A stretch of DNA of 64,000 nucleotides from Microvirga sp. KLBC 81 (GTDB lineage: Bacteria > Pseudomonadota > Alphaproteobacteria > Rhizobiales > Beijerinckiaceae): NCBI RefSeq assembly GCF_003075415.1, contig NZ_QDAH01000009.1:1-64000 (forward strand). Direction: 5' to 3'. Below, in pieces: positions 37,835-46,673 of this stretch; position 1 is the stretch's first letter, and each line of letters starts with the position of its first letter. The notes beneath the pieces are model-generated. The model searched no databases. It saw nothing but the letters and a program-made list of their open reading frames with translations, and had not been told where the DNA came from. The position numbers were made by a program, and so were the translations under genes.

Positions 37835-38586
37835 CAGGCATTTTCCTTGCGCACGGCGCGCAACAGCGCCAGCGCTTCAACCGGATCGATGCGCCCGTCA
37901 TAGAGCGCACGGCCGGAAATGGCACCGTTGAGCACGGCGCAATCGGGTTGGGTGAGACGCTCGATATCGGCCATGGAGGCAAGACCGCCGGACGCGATGA
38001 CTGGGATCGAGACCGCGCGGGCCAAGCCCAGTGTCATCGGGAAGTTGAGGCCCTTCAAGATGCCGTCGCGGGCGATGTCCGTGTAGATGATCGCGGCGAC
38101 GCCCGCGTCTTCGAAGCGGCGTCCGAGTTCTTCCGCCGACAGGGTCGAGGTCTGAGCCCAGCCTTCAACGGCAACCAGACCATCCTTCGCGTCGATGCCG
38201 ACGGCGATCTTACCGGGATGGAGACGCGCTGCCTCGCGCACGAAGGCCGGGTCGCGCACGGCCGCCGTGCCGATGATCACGCGGGAGACGCCCTTCGCGA
38301 GCCAGCCCTCGACGGTCTTCATGTCGCGAATGCCGCCGCCGAGCTGCACGGGAATTGTCACGCGCTTGAGGATGTCCTCGACGGCGGATGCATTCATCGG
38401 CTTACCGGCAAACGCCCCGTCGAGATCGACCACGTGCAGCCATTCGAAGCCCTGAGCCTCGAAGGTCGCCGCCTGATCGGCGGGATCGTCGTTGAAGATC
38501 GTCGCCTGGTCCATGTCGCCCTGGATCAGGCGAACGCAGCGGCCTTCCTTCAGGTCGATTGCGGGATAAAGGATCACGGGCGCCAC
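37834..38586 (-). CDS. hisA: ProFAR isomerase
   Basis: A 250-aa TIM barrel that isomerises ProFAR to PRFAR. Evidence: [20 protein letters not shown] with the catalytic Asp, the loop [31 protein letters not shown] and [16 protein letters not shown] (second catalytic Asp). It overlaps hisH by 13 nt upstream and touches hisF downstream. Confidence 0.97.
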   Translation of the reverse strand: MAPVILYPAIDLKEGRCVRLIQGDMDQATIFNDDPADQAATFEAQGFEWLHVVDLDGAFAGKPMNASAVEDILKRVTIPVQLGGGIRDMKTVEGWLAKGVSRVIIGTAAVRDPAFVREAARLHPGKIAVGIDAKDGLVAVEGWAQTSTLSAEELGRRFEDAGVAAIIYTDIARDGILKGLNFPMTLGLARAVSIPVIASGGLASMADIERLTQPDCAVLNGAISGRALYDGRIDPVEALALLRAVRKENA

Positions 38587-39224
38587 CTCAGGAAATTGGC
38601 AATGAGCCTGAGGCCGAGCGCCTGGCTCTTTTCGGGGTGAAATTGGGTGCCGACGATGTTGTCGCGTCCGACGATGGCCGTCACCGGCCCGCCGTAATCG
38701 GTCGTGGCGACCACGTCGTTGGGATCGTTCGGCGTCAGCGCATAGGAATGCACGAAATAGGCGTGCAGCCCGTCAGGTCCGGTGGGGATGCCGTCCATCA
38801 GCGGATGGGGCTTCGCCAGGGTCAGGGTGTTCCAGCCCATATGCGGGATCTTGAGCGAGGGATCCTTCGGCTCGATCGCCTTCACGTCGCCATGGATCCA
38901 GTCGAGGCCATAGCTCGTGGTGTGCTCGAGGCCGCGCGTCGCCATGAGCTGCATGCCGACACAGATGCCGAGGAAGGGACGTCCCTCCTCATGCACGACG
39001 CGCTGAAGCACCTCCACCATGCCGGGCACGGAATCGAGGCCGCGGCGGCAATCGGCGAAGGCGCCGACGCCCGGCAGCACGATCCGGTCGGCTTGTCCGA
39101 CGAGGGTCGGGTCGGAAGAGACGGTAATGGTCTGGTCGAGGCCTGCCTCGCGGGCCGCGCGCTCAAACGCCTTGGCGGCGGAGTGCAGGTTGCCGGACCC
39201 GTAATCGATGATGACGACGCTCAC
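38574..39224 (-). CDS. hisH: imidazole glycerol phosphate synthase, glutaminase subunit
   Basis: A 216-aa class I glutamine amidotransferase that feeds ammonia to HisF. The nucleophile Cys is in [10 protein letters not shown] and the His-Glu pair in TQFHPEKSQ. The N-terminus is [21 protein letters not shown]. Its start overlaps the DUF2628 gene stop by 4 nt. Confidence 0.97.
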   Translation of the reverse strand: MSVVIIDYGSGNLHSAAKAFERAAREAGLDQTITVSSDPTLVGQADRIVLPGVGAFADCRRGLDSVPGMVEVLQRVVHEEGRPFLGICVGMQLMATRGLEHTTSYGLDWIHGDVKAIEPKDPSLKIPHMGWNTLTLAKPHPLMDGIPTGPDGLHAYFVHSYALTPNDPNDVVATTDYGGPVTAIVGRDNIVGTQFHPEKSQALGLRLIANFLRWRP

Positions 39225-39715
39225 CGGGGACGCTCCGCATCGGGGAAGAGGCCGATCACCGGGTCGGGCCTCCGGGGGGTGGATGGAACCGGCGCGGAGG
39301 CCGGATTGCGAGGGGAAACGGGGGCGGGACGCTGCGCCAGCCAGCGGGCATAAGCCTTGGCCTCCGCTTCATCCTTGTCGGCGGCAGTGACCACATCGGC
39401 TAGCCTGAGTCCATTGCGGGCCAGCGTCCAGCGCCTGAGGCTGTTTGCCTCAAGGCCGATCAGCGCCTGCAGCAGAAGCGCCGCCACGGTGCCGGCGGCG
39501 TCGTGCACGTCCAGCACCTGCATCAGCGCGCCGAAGGCGAAGACGAGCACAAGCACGCCTAAGCCGGCGAGCCAGAGCCTGTGGAAGAAGAACCAGAGGA
39601 AGGTGAAGAAGAACGCGCCCCAGGAGAACGCATCCTTCACGAGTTCCGCCTCTTCCAAAGCAGCCGGATCACCTGGCCGCGCATCGCGCGGAAGGTGCAG
39701 GGTATAGGTGGTCAT
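39221..39715 (-). CDS. DUF2628-type membrane protein inside the his operon
   Basis: A 164-aa protein with two to three transmembrane segments ([20 protein letters not shown] and [14 protein letters not shown]) and a charged cytoplasmic C-terminus. The N-terminal part resembles DUF2628. It sits between hisB and hisH with a 4-nt overlap to hisH, so it is co-translated with the histidine genes, a position shared in Hyphomicrobiales. Function unknown; no histidine enzyme motif is present. Confidence 0.82.
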   Translation of the reverse strand: MTTYTLHLPRDARPGDPAALEEAELVKDAFSWGAFFFTFLWFFFHRLWLAGLGVLVLVFAFGALMQVLDVHDAAGTVAALLLQALIGLEANSLRRWTLARNGLRLADVVTAADKDEAEAKAYARWLAQRPAPVSPRNPASAPVPSTPRRPDPVIGLFPDAERPR

Positions 39716-39786
39716 GGCGTCGTTTCCTCAAACCTTGTCCAGCAAGGCGGGATTAATCCGGCCGGACAAGGGTCTCTTGCTTGAAC

Positions 39787-40377
39787 TTAGAGCGTACCTT
39801 TGGTGGAGGGAACGCGCCCCTCTTCCCTTGGGTCCACGGCCACGGCCTGACGCAAGGCGCGTGCCAAACCCTTGAAGCAGCTCTCGGCGATGTGGTGGCT
39901 GTTCTCCCCGTAGAGCGTCTCCACGTGGAGAGTCAGCCCCGCCTGCACGGCGAAGGCCTGGAAGAACTCGCGCACCAGCTCGGTGTCGAAGACGCCGATC
40001 TTCTCCGTGGGGAAGGAGGTGCGGAAGACCAGGAACGGGCGGCCGGAAATATCGAGCGCAATCCGCGTCAGCGTCTCGTCCATCGGCAGATGGATGTCCG
40101 CATAGCGGGTGATGCCCTTTTTATCGCCAAGCGCCTTCAGGATGGCCTGGCCCAGCGCGATGCCCGTGTCCTCCGTCGTATGATGCTGGTCCACATGCAG
40201 GTCGCCCGTCACCTTCACGGTCAGGTCGAAGAGACCGTGTCGGGCAAAGAGTTCCAGCATATGGTCGAGGAAGCCGACCCCCGTGGAGATCTCGGCCTTG
40301 CCGATGCCATCGAGGGCAATCGACACGGCAACATCGGTCTCGGCGGTGCGACGGCTGACGCTCGCGGAGCGCATCAT
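39787..40377 (-). CDS. hisB: imidazoleglycerol-phosphate dehydratase
   Basis: A 196-aa Mn-dependent enzyme that converts IGP to imidazole acetol phosphate. The duplicated metal motifs are present: [30 protein letters not shown] and [18 protein letters not shown]. It is monofunctional, with no phosphatase domain. ATG 40377 ([15 protein letters not shown]) is preferred to a longer frame start. It opens the leftward his operon and is divergent from hslV. Confidence 0.96.
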   Translation of the reverse strand: MMRSASVSRRTAETDVAVSIALDGIGKAEISTGVGFLDHMLELFARHGLFDLTVKVTGDLHVDQHHTTEDTGIALGQAILKALGDKKGITRYADIHLPMDETLTRIALDISGRPFLVFRTSFPTEKIGVFDTELVREFFQAFAVQAGLTLHVETLYGENSHHIAESCFKGLARALRQAVAVDPREEGRVPSTKGTL

Positions 40378-40518
40378 GAGTGTCCTTTGCGGAGAGTGAG
40401 ACGCACGCCTTCTACCAAGACCGCGCAAGAAACGCTACCCGCGTTGCTTTTGCCCGTTGAGTGATTAAGTCAGGGTTCGAATAGTTTTTGCCCCTCCCCG
40501 TCCGCTGGAGTTCGCCTC

Positions 40519-41076
40519 GTGTCCGAAGACGCCACCCCCCGCAGCATGCATGCCACCACGATCCTCATGGTCCGCAAAGGGGGCCGCGTCGTCATCGGAG
40601 GCGACGGGCAGGTCAGCTTGGGTCAGACCATCGTGAAGGGCAATGCGCGAAAGGTGCGCCGCCTGTCCAAGGGCGGCGTGATCGGCGGCTTCGCCGGCTC
40701 GACGGCCGATGCCTTCACCCTCTTCGAGCGCCTGGAAGCCAAGCTCGAGCAATATCCCGGCCAGCTCACCCGCGCCTGCGTGGAGCTCACCAAGGACTGG
40801 CGCACCGACCGCTACCTGCGCCGCCTGGAGGCAATGATGCTCGTTGCCGACAAGGGGGTGGGTCTTCTGCTCTCCGGCGCCGGCGACGTGCTGGAGCCGG
40901 AAAACGGCATCGCCGCTATCGGCTCGGGCGGCAATTACGCGCTCGCCGCCGCGCGGGCGCTCGCCGACAGCGACCTGGATGCGGAGGCAATCGTCCGCCG
41001 TTCGCTCGCGATCGCGGCCGAGATCTGCGTCTACACGAATTCGAATATCATCATTGAAACATTGGATGAAACCTGA
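40519..41076 (+). CDS. hslV: ATP-dependent protease subunit HslV
   Basis: A 185-aa proteasome-like peptidase that pairs with HslU. The catalytic Thr is the T in [10 protein letters not shown], exposed after removal of a short propeptide. [23 protein letters not shown] and [16 protein letters not shown] follow. It starts at GTG 40519. Divergence from hisB and adjacency to hslU is the standard order in the group. Confidence 0.96.
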   Translation: MSEDATPRSMHATTILMVRKGGRVVIGGDGQVSLGQTIVKGNARKVRRLSKGGVIGGFAGSTADAFTLFERLEAKLEQYPGQLTRACVELTKDWRTDRYLRRLEAMMLVADKGVGLLLSGAGDVLEPENGIAAIGSGGNYALAAARALADSDLDAEAIVRRSLAIAAEICVYTNSNIIIETLDET

Positions 41077-41082
41077 TTGCCC

Positions 41083-41191
41083 GTCATGGCCGTCCCCGGA
41101 CCTGATACGGGGATTGTCCCGGCTATCCACGTCTTGGAACCTCCACGTCGAAGAAGACGTGGATCCCCAGAACAAATCCGGGGATGACGAC
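41083..41191. repeat. family D intergenic repeat between hslV and hslU
   Basis: CGTCATGGCCGTCCCCGGACC at the left and AATCCGGGGATGACG at the right form the outer arms, with an ACGTGGA/TCCACGT inner pair. It separates two genes that normally act as a unit. Confidence 0.6.
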
Positions 41192-41214
41192 AACACCTTG
41201 GGCCAAAGCATACC

Positions 41215-42525
41215 ATGACCACATTCTCCCCCCGTGAAATCGTTTCCGAACTCGACCGTTACATCGTTGGCCAGAACGACGCGAAGCGCGCCGTGGCGAT
41301 TGCGCTGCGCAACCGCTGGCGGCGTCAGCAGCTGGAGGGCTCGCTGCGCGAAGAGGTCGCGCCGAAGAACATTCTGATGATCGGTCCCACCGGCTGCGGC
41401 AAGACGGAGATCTCCCGCCGCCTCGCCAAGCTCGCGGGCGCGCCTTTCATCAAGGTCGAGGCGACGAAGTTCACGGAAGTGGGCTATGTGGGCCGCGACG
41501 TGGAGCAGATCGTGCGCGATCTCGTGGAGATCGGCATCGGTCTGGTGAAGGACGAGCGCCGCCGTCAGGTGCAGGCCAAGGCTCATGTGGCGGCGGAGGA
41601 GCGCGTGCTCGATGCGCTTGTCGGCGCCACCGCCGGTGCCGCGACGCGCGATGCGTTCCGCCGGAAGCTGCGCAACAACGAGCTCGACGACAAGGAAATC
41701 GAGATCGAGCTGCAGCAGACGGGCGGGGGCGGCATGCCCTTTTTCGAGATCCCCGGAATGCCGGGTGCGTCGGTCGGTGCAATCAATCTCTCCGACATGT
41801 TCGGCAAGGCTTTCGGCGGTCAGCGCAAGACGCGCCGCACCACGGTGCAGGAAGCCTATGAGCCGCTGGTGACGGAAGAGGCCGACAAGATGCTCGACCA
41901 GGATGCTATCGTCCAGGAAGCCCTGCGTCAGGTGGAGAACAACGGCATCGTCTTCCTCGACGAGATCGACAAGATCTGCGCCCGCGAGGGGCGGTCCGGC
42001 GCCGACGTGTCACGCGAAGGCGTGCAGCGCGATCTGCTGCCGCTGATCGAAGGCACCACCGTTTCCACCAAGTATGGACCGGTGAAGACGGACCACATCC
42101 TCTTCATCGCGTCGGGCGCGTTCCATGTCTCGAAGCCGTCGGATCTGCTGCCCGAATTGCAGGGCCGTCTGCCGATCCGCGTGGAGCTTTCGCCGCTCAC
42201 CGTCGAGGATTTCAAACGCATCCTCACCGAGACGGAAGCGAGCCTCATCAAGCAATCCGTGGCGCTGATGAAGACGGAGGGCGTAGACTTGGTGTTCACG
42301 GAAGATGCCATCGATGCGCTCGCGCAGGTGGCGGTGGAGGTCAACAACACGGTCGAGAACATTGGCGCACGTCGCCTGCAGACGGTGCTGGAGCGTGTGC
42401 TGGACGACGTGTCCTTTACCGCGCCTGACCGCTCGGGCGAGACCGTGACCATCAATGCCGCCTACGTGCGCGGTGAGGTGGAGACGCTCGCCAAGAACAC
42501 GGATCTCAGCCGCTTCATTCTCTGA
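41215..42525 (+). CDS. hslU: ATPase subunit HslU
   Basis: A 436-aa AAA+ unfoldase of HslUV. Walker A is [19 protein letters not shown], the I-domain insertion is about residues 110-235, Walker B is [13 protein letters not shown], and the pore loop is GYVGRD. The C-terminus ends DLSRFIL, like the tail that inserts into HslV. The start lies 138 bp after hslV. Confidence 0.97.
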   Translation: MTTFSPREIVSELDRYIVGQNDAKRAVAIALRNRWRRQQLEGSLREEVAPKNILMIGPTGCGKTEISRRLAKLAGAPFIKVEATKFTEVGYVGRDVEQIVRDLVEIGIGLVKDERRRQVQAKAHVAAEERVLDALVGATAGAATRDAFRRKLRNNELDDKEIEIELQQTGGGGMPFFEIPGMPGASVGAINLSDMFGKAFGGQRKTRRTTVQEAYEPLVTEEADKMLDQDAIVQEALRQVENNGIVFLDEIDKICAREGRSGADVSREGVQRDLLPLIEGTTVSTKYGPVKTDHILFIASGAFHVSKPSDLLPELQGRLPIRVELSPLTVEDFKRILTETEASLIKQSVALMKTEGVDLVFTEDAIDALAQVAVEVNNTVENIGARRLQTVLERVLDDVSFTAPDRSGETVTINAAYVRGEVETLAKNTDLSRFIL

Positions 42526-42538
42526 TCTGATTAGACCT

Positions 42539-42569
42539 ATGATGCGCCTGCTCTCGCCAGGCGCATCAT
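42539..42569. terminator. 12-bp stem shared by hslU and the PACE gene
   Basis: ATGATGCGCCTG (42539-42550) pairs with CAGGCGCATCAT (42558-42569) around a 7-nt loop. The stop of the convergent PACE gene lies inside it. There is no adjacent T-run, so it may work as a structural or Rho-assisted end. Confidence 0.55.
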
Positions 42570-43000
42570 GCAGCTTCCAGTTTTTGCCACTCCGCCAAGG
42601 GAAAAAGCCGGTCATAGGCCCAGTTGAAGACAAGAGCATAGCCCATGTAGAAAAGGGCGAAGGACACGTCCATCAGGAAGGCTTGCCATAGGCTGATGCC
42701 CAGGTACCAAGCGAACAACGGCAGCAGCACCACCAGAAGCCCAACCTCGAACAGGATAGCGTGCAGCACGCGGATCGGACCGGTCTTCCTGCTGCTTCCA
42801 CGCACCCGCTGCATGAGCCGGTCAAAGCCGAGATTATAGATGTAGTTCCAAAGCGTAGCGATGGCTGCACCGGCAAACCCCAGTAAGCCGATATCGTGCA
42901 TGGGCATGCCGAAAGCCCAGGCACCGAGAGGTGTTACGAGAGCCAGGCCGATAATTTCGAAGCTAATGGCGTGACGGATGCGATCCTGTGTCGTGCGCAT
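42566..43000 (-). CDS. PACE-family efflux transporter
   Basis: A 144-aa, four-helix inner-membrane protein built from two tandem Bac_TransF repeats. The first is RIRHAISFEIIGLALVTPL...ATLWNYIYNLGFDRL and the second RVLHAILFEVGLLVVLLPL...YALVFNWAYDRLFP. Characterised members expel chlorhexidine and related biocides or short diamines by proton antiport. ATG 43000 is chosen; longer frame starts have no family sequence. Confidence 0.9.
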   Translation of the reverse strand: MRTTQDRIRHAISFEIIGLALVTPLGAWAFGMPMHDIGLLGFAGAAIATLWNYIYNLGFDRLMQRVRGSSRKTGPIRVLHAILFEVGLLVVLLPLFAWYLGISLWQAFLMDVSFALFYMGYALVFNWAYDRLFPLAEWQKLEAA

Positions 43001-43189
43001 GTAATCCCCCAGGGAAAAGGTTCGGGTCGTCCCGAACGATCGTCCCAGAGTCTGGGGGAGGCCGTCCTCGCTTGCGTCTTCATATAGGCCGGCGATTCGA
43101 CATGCACAAGCTAGCCGTATTCCCATGCGTCTCGTGCAGGATGGTCTATGAAATGAGCTTATCCGATACACGTATGAAGTTGCGCGCTG

Positions 43190-43963
43190 TTGGAGCGGGC
43201 ACGCTTCGGACATTTCCTTCTCACATTCGCTGATCTCGCCCTTGACCATGGAACCGCGGACTCCCTCCCCTACTTCCATTCCTTCGATCCGTTGAGCGAG
43301 CTGATCTCCTCGCTTCTCTCCCATCGCACCCGCAATGCGGATTCCGGCCGCGCCTTCAAGGCCCTGAGGGCGCGCTATGCGGACTGGAACGCGCTGATGA
43401 ATGCGCCAACCGAAAAGGTTGAGGAAACCATTCAAGGTGTGACTTGGCCCGAGCAGAAGGCGCCGCGGCTGCAGGCGATTCTGCGCGCCATCGAGGAGCG
43501 GCACGGCACCCTCTCCCTCGACTTCCTGCAGGACCTGCCGGTGGAGGAAGCCCGCACTTGGCTCGAAAGCATTCCCGGCATCGGACCGAAGACGAGCGCG
43601 GCCGTTCTGTCTTTCTCCACCTTGCGGAAGGCCGCGCTACCGGTCGACAGTCATCATCACCGGGTCGCAATCCGCACCGGGTTGATTGCACGCAACGTGG
43701 CGGTCGGACCTTCGCATGCGGCTCTCTTTGCCCTGCTCCCGTCGGATCGGGATGCGCAAGCCGCCTACGACAATCATGAAGTGATGATGTTGCACGGGCA
43801 ACGCTGCTGCTTCTTCAACAATCCCGCCTGCGGGCGCTGCGCGATCCTCGATCTCTGCCCCACCGGACAGGCGCGGATGCGGGAGGGCTGTGCCGCTTCT
43901 CCCGCCCCGCGAGAGAAAGATACCGCTTGGGCCAATCCCTCACGTTTTCGCGAGGGTGCTTAG
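43190..43963 (+). CDS. HhH-GPD base-excision glycosylase with Fe-S cluster
   Basis: A protein of up to 257 aa related to endonuclease III. The helix-hairpin-helix and catalytic Lys are in SIPGIGPKTSAAVLSF, the catalytic Asp in LPVDSHHHRVA, and a C-terminal 4Fe-4S pattern is seen in RCCFFNNPACGRCAILDLC. The annotated start is TTG; an ATG 16 nt upstream is in another frame, so the true 5' end is uncertain. About 45 extra residues follow the cluster. Substrate is not assigned; it is not the classical Nth by sequence. Confidence 0.83.
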   Translation: MERARFGHFLLTFADLALDHGTADSLPYFHSFDPLSELISSLLSHRTRNADSGRAFKALRARYADWNALMNAPTEKVEETIQGVTWPEQKAPRLQAILRAIEERHGTLSLDFLQDLPVEEARTWLESIPGIGPKTSAAVLSFSTLRKAALPVDSHHHRVAIRTGLIARNVAVGPSHAALFALLPSDRDAQAAYDNHEVMMLHGQRCCFFNNPACGRCAILDLCPTGQARMREGCAASPAPREKDTAWANPSRFREGA

Positions 43964-43982
43964 GCAAAAAAGGCCACGCTAG

Positions 43983-44007
43983 GGAACGACACCTTGAGTG
44001 ATGCGTT
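43983..44007 (+). promoter_or_regulatory. EcfG-type general stress promoter of the BA14K gene
   Basis: GGAAC (43983-43987), a 16-bp spacer and CGTT (44004-44007) match the alphaproteobacterial EcfG consensus. The gene's ATG is 41 bp downstream with a strong GGAGGAG ribosome site. Confidence 0.75.
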
Positions 44008-44047
44008 CGCCTCACAACGCTGAAAGATCCCCTGGAGGAGTTAACCC

Positions 44048-44497
44048 ATGCGTAAGATGTTCATGGCCCTTGCTGCCACGGCGGCGCTCGGCACTGCCGC
44101 GTTCACGGCGCCGGCCTCGGCAGCCGAAGTGCAGACTGCTCCCGTGAACGAGCTTGTCGCTGCAATTCAGAATGGCGATGTGAAATCCGATTACGTTCAG
44201 TATCGTCGTCGCTACGTGGAGCGCCGATATTATCCAAGCGGCCGCTACGTGGAGCGCCGCTATTATCCGAGCCGCCGCTACTACTACCGCCGTGACCGCG
44301 GCGATGCCCTGGCTGCCGGTGCGCTCGGCCTCGCGACAGGCGCCATCATCGGCGGCGCGATCGCTCAGTCGCAGGCTCAAGCCGCTCCGGCCTATGGCAG
44401 CAACGTCCACGCCTATTGCGCGCAGCGCTACCGCTCCTACGATCCGGCTTCGGGCACCTATCTGGGCTATGACGGCCTGCGTCATCCCTGCCCGTAA
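44048..44497 (+). CDS. BA14K-family exported protein
   Basis: A 149-aa protein with a signal peptide (about residues 1-27, ending in PASAA). Two nearly identical 11-residue blocks rich in Arg and Tyr (RYVERRYYPSG) follow, then a hydrophobic glycine segment (ALAAGALGLATGAIIGGAIA). The C-terminal domain reads YCAQRYRSYDPASGTYLGYDGLRHPCP, the conserved BA14K motif with two Cys. Brucella BA14K has lectin-like activity; the role here is inferred only. An EcfG-type promoter precedes it. Confidence 0.88.
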   Translation: MRKMFMALAATAALGTAAFTAPASAAEVQTAPVNELVAAIQNGDVKSDYVQYRRRYVERRYYPSGRYVERRYYPSRRYYYRRDRGDALAAGALGLATGAIIGGAIAQSQAQAAPAYGSNVHAYCAQRYRSYDPASGTYLGYDGLRHPCP

Positions 44498-44515
44498 GAC
44501 GGCTGAGTGAAAAAT

Positions 44516-44545
44516 AGAAGCGGGCTTTCGGCCCGCTTCTTTTTG
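44516..44545. terminator. bidirectional intrinsic terminator
   Basis: AGAAGCGGGC (44516-44525) and GCCCGCTTCT (44531-44540) form a 10-bp stem with a TTTCG loop, then TTTT. The minus strand reads TATTTTTC after the stem, so it can end both the BA14K and the RidA transcripts. Confidence 0.88.
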
Positions 44546-44555
44546 CTTCGAGAAT

Positions 44556-44906
44556 TTACTTCGCCGCGATGACGGCGATCTCGACCTTGAAGGGAGGAGC
44601 CGCCAGCTTCGCCTCGACGGTAGCACGGGCGGGCGTGTTGCCGGGCGACACCCAGGCATCCCACACGGCGTTCATCTCCTGGAACGTGTTCATGTCGGTG
44701 AGCCAGATATTGGCCATCAGGAGCTTCGACTTGTCGGTGCCGGCTTCCGCCAGGAGGCTGTCGATGATCGAGAGAATTTCCTGCGTCTGCTCGGTGACGC
44801 TCTTGCCAGCGGCTTGGTTGGCGACCTGGCCTGCGAGATAGACCGTGTTGCCGTGAACGACGGCGCCGCTCATGCGGGGGCCGGGCTTGATGCGTTGAAT
44901 CGTCAT
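44556..44906 (-). CDS. RidA-family protein
   Basis: A 116-aa YjgF/YER057c/UK114-type protein. RidA members remove reactive enamine/imine intermediates from PLP enzymes; others act on different substrates. GNTVYLAGQVANQAAGKSVTEQTQEILSIIDSLLAEAG and NTPARATVEAKLAAPPFKVEIAVIAA are the typical start and end, with the conserved Arg in ARATVEA. ATG 44906 fits the family length; the longer frame start is unlikely. Confidence 0.9.
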   Translation of the reverse strand: MTIQRIKPGPRMSGAVVHGNTVYLAGQVANQAAGKSVTEQTQEILSIIDSLLAEAGTDKSKLLMANIWLTDMNTFQEMNAVWDAWVSPGNTPARATVEAKLAAPPFKVEIAVIAAK

Positions 44907-44974
44907 GGAATGTCCTTGAGCTTCTGGAAAAAGTGAGACGGGCTTTTTCAAGCGCGGCAGGCTTTAGGTCAAGA

Positions 44975-45589
44975 TCAGTAGAGCGTCGTCTTCTGCCTTT
45001 CGGGGAGTGCCTTGTCGTAAGCCTCGCCGTCGAAGCGGTTCTGGCTCACGGCCGCAAGGATCTGGCCGGCGCTTGGCAGGCGCTCACGCGCCACATGCTT
45101 TTGCGGATTCCACAGCTCCGAGCGCAGGATCGCGCGGGCGCATTGGAAGAAGACCGTCTCGATCGTGATCACGATGACGGATTTCGGCGCCTTGCCGTCG
45201 ACGGCGAAGCTCTGGAGAAGCGCAGGTTCGACGGAAATCACCGCAAGCCCGTTCACGCGCAGCGTCTCGCCGATGCCGGGGATCAGGAAAAGCAGTCCGA
45301 CCTGCGGGTTGCGCACGATGTTGCGAAGCGAATCGACGCGATTGTTGCCCCGCCGGTCCGGCATCAGCAGAGTCTTTTCATCCTGCACGCGCACGAAACC
45401 GGGGCCATCGCCGCGCGGAGAGCAATCGAGTCCTTCGGGCCCATGTGTCGCCAACGCCACGAAGGGTGAGGCCTCGATGAAGGCGCGGTATTCGGGGACG
45501 ATGCGGTGGGCCTCTTTCAGGAGCGAGGCTTCGGAGGGCTCGCCATAGAGCGCCTCGAGTTCGGCGATGCTGGAGATCATGGCCGGCAT
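44975..45589 (-). CDS. PPOX-type flavoprotein (MSMEG_1061-like)
   Basis: A 204-aa FMN-binding split-barrel protein of the pyridoxamine-5'-phosphate-oxidase-like group. LATHGPEGLDCSPRGDGPGFVRVQDEKTLLMPDRRGNNRVDSLRNI is the FMN-binding core, and PQVGLLFLIPGIGETLRVNG follows. The conserved DRRGNNR suggests the MSMEG_1061-type subgroup. The actual substrate is not known. ATG 45589 is taken instead of a longer start inside the EamA gene region. Confidence 0.87.
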   Translation of the reverse strand: MPAMISSIAELEALYGEPSEASLLKEAHRIVPEYRAFIEASPFVALATHGPEGLDCSPRGDGPGFVRVQDEKTLLMPDRRGNNRVDSLRNIVRNPQVGLLFLIPGIGETLRVNGLAVISVEPALLQSFAVDGKAPKSVIVITIETVFFQCARAILRSELWNPQKHVARERLPSAGQILAAVSQNRFDGEAYDKALPERQKTTLY

Positions 45590-45721
45590 GCGGAGCCTCT
45601 CGTGATGTTGGATGCGGTCAAGGCATAGCCTTGCCTCGCCTTGGCCGCAACGGGGGGATGCACCCTGCAGCCTTGTGCCTTCGGTGCCTGTGTGAAAGAG
45701 GTGCAGGTGAAGGAATCCATC

Positions 45722-46660
45722 ATGACTTCTGCCATCGACACGCCTGCGAAAGACGCCAAGCGCCCGCCTTACATCAGCTATGCCATGGCGGCTGCGGGCG
45801 CGACGCTCTTTGCCACCAAGGGCATTCTGATCAAGCTCGCCTATGCCCGAGGCATCGATGCGGAGACCACGCTGGCCCTGCGCATGATTTTGGCCCTGCC
45901 GTTCTATCTCGTCATCGGCACTCATGCGGTCATGAGCCAGAAGGCGAAAGGGCAACAGCTGCCGGAGACAAATCCGCTCCTGTGCGCCTTTGGCGTCGGT
46001 CTCATCGGCTACTGGATTTCGAGCTATCTCGACTTCAAAGGCCTCGAATACATATCGGCCCATTTCGAGCGGCTGATCCTCTTCACCTATCCGCTCTTCG
46101 TGGTGCTGTTCGGCGCGGCTTTCTTCCGTCAGCCGATCAAGCCGAAGGCGCTGCTCGCCTTCGCCGTGAGCTATGCGGGACTTGCGCTTCTCTTCGCGCA
46201 GAACTTTTCCACCTTCGGCGCGAGCACCATGACCGGCGCTCTCTACGTGCTCGCCGCCGCCGTCACCTTCGCGCTCTACCAGCTTCTCGCGAAGCCTCTC
46301 ATCATGAAGATCGGCCCGCAGCTCTTCACCTGCATTGCCATGGGCGCGGCGGGCGTCGCCGTCATCCTGCAGTTCCTGGCAACGCACCCGTTCGAGGCGA
46401 TCCTGGTCTCGCCCTCTCTCTGGGGCTTGGGGCTCGCGCTCGCTTTCGGCGCGACGGTGCTGCCGTCGTTTTTCCTGAGCGCCGCGCTGAAGCAGATTTC
46501 CGCTCAGGCCAACGCGACCATCGGCATGCTCAGCCCCGTGGTGACCATCGTGCTCGCCATGGCGGTGCTGGGTGACGCGGTGAGCGGCACGGATTGGCTC
46601 GGCGCCGCCCTCGTCATCCTCGGGATCGGCTGGTTCACCCTGTCGGAGCGGAAGGGCTGA
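45722..46660 (+). CDS. EamA-family DMT transporter
   Basis: A 312-aa inner-membrane protein with about ten transmembrane helices in two EamA repeats (AMAAAGATLFATKGILIKLAYARG at the start of the first, ALYVLAAAVTFALYQLLAKPLI at the second). It belongs to the drug/metabolite superfamily; the substrate is not predictable. ATG 45722 fits the usual start better than the frame start at 45641. It is divergent from the PPOX gene and converges with mbfA. Confidence 0.9.
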   Translation: MTSAIDTPAKDAKRPPYISYAMAAAGATLFATKGILIKLAYARGIDAETTLALRMILALPFYLVIGTHAVMSQKAKGQQLPETNPLLCAFGVGLIGYWISSYLDFKGLEYISAHFERLILFTYPLFVVLFGAAFFRQPIKPKALLAFAVSYAGLALLFAQNFSTFGASTMTGALYVLAAAVTFALYQLLAKPLIMKIGPQLFTCIAMGAAGVAVILQFLATHPFEAILVSPSLWGLGLALAFGATVLPSFFLSAALKQISAQANATIGMLSPVVTIVLAMAVLGDAVSGTDWLGAALVILGIGWFTLSERKG

Positions 46661-46673
46661 TTCTCAGGATGCG

